Below are positions 62,368 to 64,000 of a DNA stretch of 64,000 bases, in pieces. The position numbers and the translations under genes were made by a program. Each line of letters begins with the position of its first letter. Position 1 is the first letter of the stretch. The notes below the pieces were generated by a model. It was given only the letters and a program-made list of their open reading frames with translations. It searched no databases and had not been told where the DNA came from. Source of the DNA: Fibrobacterota bacterium (GTDB lineage Bacteria; Fibrobacterota; Chitinivibrionia; Chitinivibrionales; Chitinispirillaceae); NCBI GenBank assembly GCA_023459055.1, contig JAEWVR010000017.1, forward strand, positions 62,001-126,000, given 5' to 3'.

Positions 62368-63271
62368 GAGAACAGCTGTTTGTTACTTTTGCAACCTGTA
62401 AAAGATTCTCGGCCCAGTTTTCTGCAAGATCGTTGACTTCAATGGTTGATGCGCCGATTTCTTTGGCAATCTGCAATGCGGTCTGCGGTGAGAACTGAGG
62501 CTGTACAAAAATGGTTGTTATGTTTTTCTCTTTTGCAAATAGTACCAGATTGACAAGCTCTTTCGGGCTTGGCTCTTTTCCGTCAATCTCAACAGGATAC
62601 TCTGCAAGTCTGAATTCGCGTGCAAAATATGCCCACGCCGGATGAAAAATCATAAACCCATGATCATCAGGACACGCTTCACGGATTTGTCTGATTTCAT
62701 CCTGAAGTGCCCCGATCTCCTTGAGAAAGTTCCCGTAATTTGACTGGTATGTTTCTTTATGTAGTGAGTCGGCTGTAATGAGCGCATTACAAATGGTCCT
62801 GGCCTGTTGTTTGACAAGTTCAGGCGAAAGCCATATGTGCGGATCAAACCGCTCATGTTCACGGGGTTCACCCTGATCCCCGTGCGTATCACCGTGTTCA
62901 TGATGTTCATGTGTGGAAATGATTTTCTCAATACCGGTATCTGTGGGAACGACGATAAGCTGTTTCGATGCGCTGGTAAGCCTGTCATACCATGCGGACT
63001 CAAAATCAATACCGATGGTAAAATAGAGCTTGCATTGCGAAAGCTCCACCATCTGTGATGGCTTCGGCTCAAAAGAGTGGGGTGATACTCCCGGTGGGAC
63101 CAGCGCAATGACATCAACAAGACTGCCTCCAATTTTCTCGACAAAGTATTTTTGAGGTAAAATTGATACTGCAATTTTCAATGTAGTAGTGTTGTTGCTG
63201 GTTTGAGCCCGTTTACATCCAGGTATTTGAAAAACTATCAATATTGTCAGAAACAGTAAAAAATCGCGCAT
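62357..63271 (-). CDS. znuA: Metal-binding lipoprotein of the Zn/Mn importer
   Basis: 304 residues from ATG 63271; the longer frame to 63334 lacks an SD. Lipoprotein signal MRDFLLFLTILIVFQIPGCKR with lipobox IPGC. Cluster 9 metal-binding fold: PQKYFVEKIGGSLVDVIALVPPGVSPHSFEPKPSQM (first His), then a His-rich loop (STHEHHEHGDTHGD and EHERFDPHIWLSP) that favours zinc, FMIFHPAWAYFAREF (third ligand His) and ASTIEVNDLAENW. It captures metal in the periplasm and passes it to ZnuB. First gene of the operon. No Zur operator was identified. Confidence 0.85.
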   Translation of the reverse strand: MRDFLLFLTILIVFQIPGCKRAQTSNNTTTLKIAVSILPQKYFVEKIGGSLVDVIALVPPGVSPHSFEPKPSQMVELSQCKLYFTIGIDFESAWYDRLTSASKQLIVVPTDTGIEKIISTHEHHEHGDTHGDQGEPREHERFDPHIWLSPELVKQQARTICNALITADSLHKETYQSNYGNFLKEIGALQDEIRQIREACPDDHGFMIFHPAWAYFAREFRLAEYPVEIDGKEPSPKELVNLVLFAKEKNITTIFVQPQFSPQTALQIAKEIGASTIEVNDLAENWAENLLQVAKVTNSCSHDK

Positions 63272-63426
63272 TATATCACCATCATATCCCGATAAATTGA
63301 GTTCTTGCCTGTAATCTCTTGTAGCAAAATACATTCAGACACTTGAATTATACATGGACATGGCCCCGGAATATGGAGTATTTTTGAGGTACAATTTTAT
63401 AGGCATCATCTGGAAACGGAAAAAAC

Positions 63427-64000
63427 ATGATTACCTTTGATTCAATAAGTAAGCAGTACGGCAGTACTGTAATTCTCGATAACTCATCATTTGCGTTCAA
63501 TCCTCAGGAACGTACCGGTCTTGTCGGGGTGAATGGTTCCGGGAAAACAACAATTTTGCGGATGCTTGGGGGGGCGGAATCACCTGATAAGGGAACCATA
63601 AAAAAAGCTTCAGATCTCTCAATTGGCTATTTGCCTCAGGAGGTCGAGGTATTGGATTCGATGACACCGCTTGAAATCGTACTGGAACCGTTTAAGCATC
63701 TCCTGAATTTTGAGTCGCATCTTGAACACATTTCAAACAGTCTGCACGAATCGAATGTAAAGGAATCACTGCATAAGATTGACAAACTATATGCTGATAT
63801 GCAGTTTCATGATGCCTATTCGCTTGAAGCACGGGCGAAGATGATTCTTGGGGGCCTTGGGGTACCTGAGAAGAGCTGGTCGGAACCGGTTCAGTTTCTC
63901 AGTGGTGGTTACAGGATGAGAACTGTTCTTGGGCGTCTTTTGTTGACATCACCGGATTTTCTGCTTCTTGATGAACCGACAAACCATCTTGATATGGATT
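63427..64000 (+). CDS. ABC-F ATPase, N-terminal part (runs off the right edge)
   Basis: First 191 residues of a soluble ABC-F protein (Uup/EttA-like), which acts on the ribosome. Seen: MITFDSISKQYG, Walker A GVNGSGKTT, Q-loop IGYLPQE, signature FLSGGYRMRTVLGRLLL, Walker B FLLLDEPTNHLD, with the long arm-type insert (HLEHISNSLHESNVKESLHKIDKLYADM) between. No membrane segment. The second ATP-binding domain would lie outside the window. Confidence 0.85.
   Translation, partial: MITFDSISKQYGSTVILDNSSFAFNPQERTGLVGVNGSGKTTILRMLGGAESPDKGTIKKASDLSIGYLPQEVEVLDSMTPLEIVLEPFKHLLNFESHLEHISNSLHESNVKESLHKIDKLYADMQFHDAYSLEARAKMILGGLGVPEKSWSEPVQFLSGGYRMRTVLGRLLLTSPDFLLLDEPTNHLDMD

Overview
ORGANISM. The window looks like a free-living, anaerobic, plant-polysaccharide-degrading Gram-negative bacterium. 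The best fit is the Fibrobacterota/Chitinivibrionia lineage. This is inferred from a secreted GH51 enzyme with two CBM11-like modules (the layout of Fibrobacter Cel51A), two GH94 phosphorylases, a GH67 alpha-glucuronidase with a C-terminal sorting-like tail, and three DUF5683-type envelope proteins. No rRNA or tRNA is present to confirm it.

LAYOUT. 1-1142: 5' part of clpB (minus strand). 1449-11262: an amidoligase-type cluster (C39-like peptidase, RimK-type ATP-grasp ligase, GCS2-type ligase, N-formylglutamate amidohydrolase family protein) split by a five-gene type IV minor-pilin operon that has its own promoter (5134-10525). 11388-12212: panB. 12729-18250: a five-gene Dpp/Opp-type ABC importer. 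18520-26114: secreted GH51 enzyme and two GH94 phosphorylases, with hairpin terminators after the importer, after GH51 and after the second GH94. Together these form a pathway: extracellular glucan cut by GH51, oligosaccharide import, and intracellular phosphorolysis to glucose-1-phosphate. 26294-30407: a 175-bp palindromic element followed by a 1301-residue NRPS-like protein whose adenylation domain is split by a complete PLP-dependent aspartate-decarboxylase-like domain. This is the standout object of the window. 30510-34036: nrdR, two DUF5683-like genes and dapB (minus). 34520-43737: B12-binding radical SAM protein, PAS/FIST pair, htpG, two toxin-antitoxin modules flanking a SprA-related gene, and a MerR regulator with a classic 19-bp-spacer promoter. 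44158-49001: GH67 enzyme, a 33-bp-period tandem repeat, a DUF5683-like gene and a LacI regulator. 49103-52442: a tight DUF362-ferredoxin / LplA-like / radical SAM operon. 52443-53324: a repeat-rich gap. 53325-56783: secreted clan-CD-like peptidase with Fn3 and discoidin modules, plus a small helical partner. 57712-60622: alkaline-phosphatase-superfamily enzyme, Gfo/Idh/MocA oxidoreductase and a secreted DUF4412-like protein. 60777-63271: zinc/manganese ABC importer znuACB (minus). 63427-64000: 5' part of an ABC-F ATPase.

REPEATS. Intergenic DNA is unusually rich in palindromic elements (3639, 26294, 30440, 52448, 52980, 59797) and in hexanucleotide-repeat hairpins (33114, 58615). One hexamer hairpin runs into a reading frame and adds a Gln/Pro/Ser N-terminal tract. 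One palindrome supplies the Shine-Dalgarno-like sequence of a small ORF.

LIMITS. Families were assigned by reading motifs in translated sequence. No database or folding search was run. Starts differing from the longest reading frame were chosen from SD spacing, signal peptides and overlaps with neighbours.
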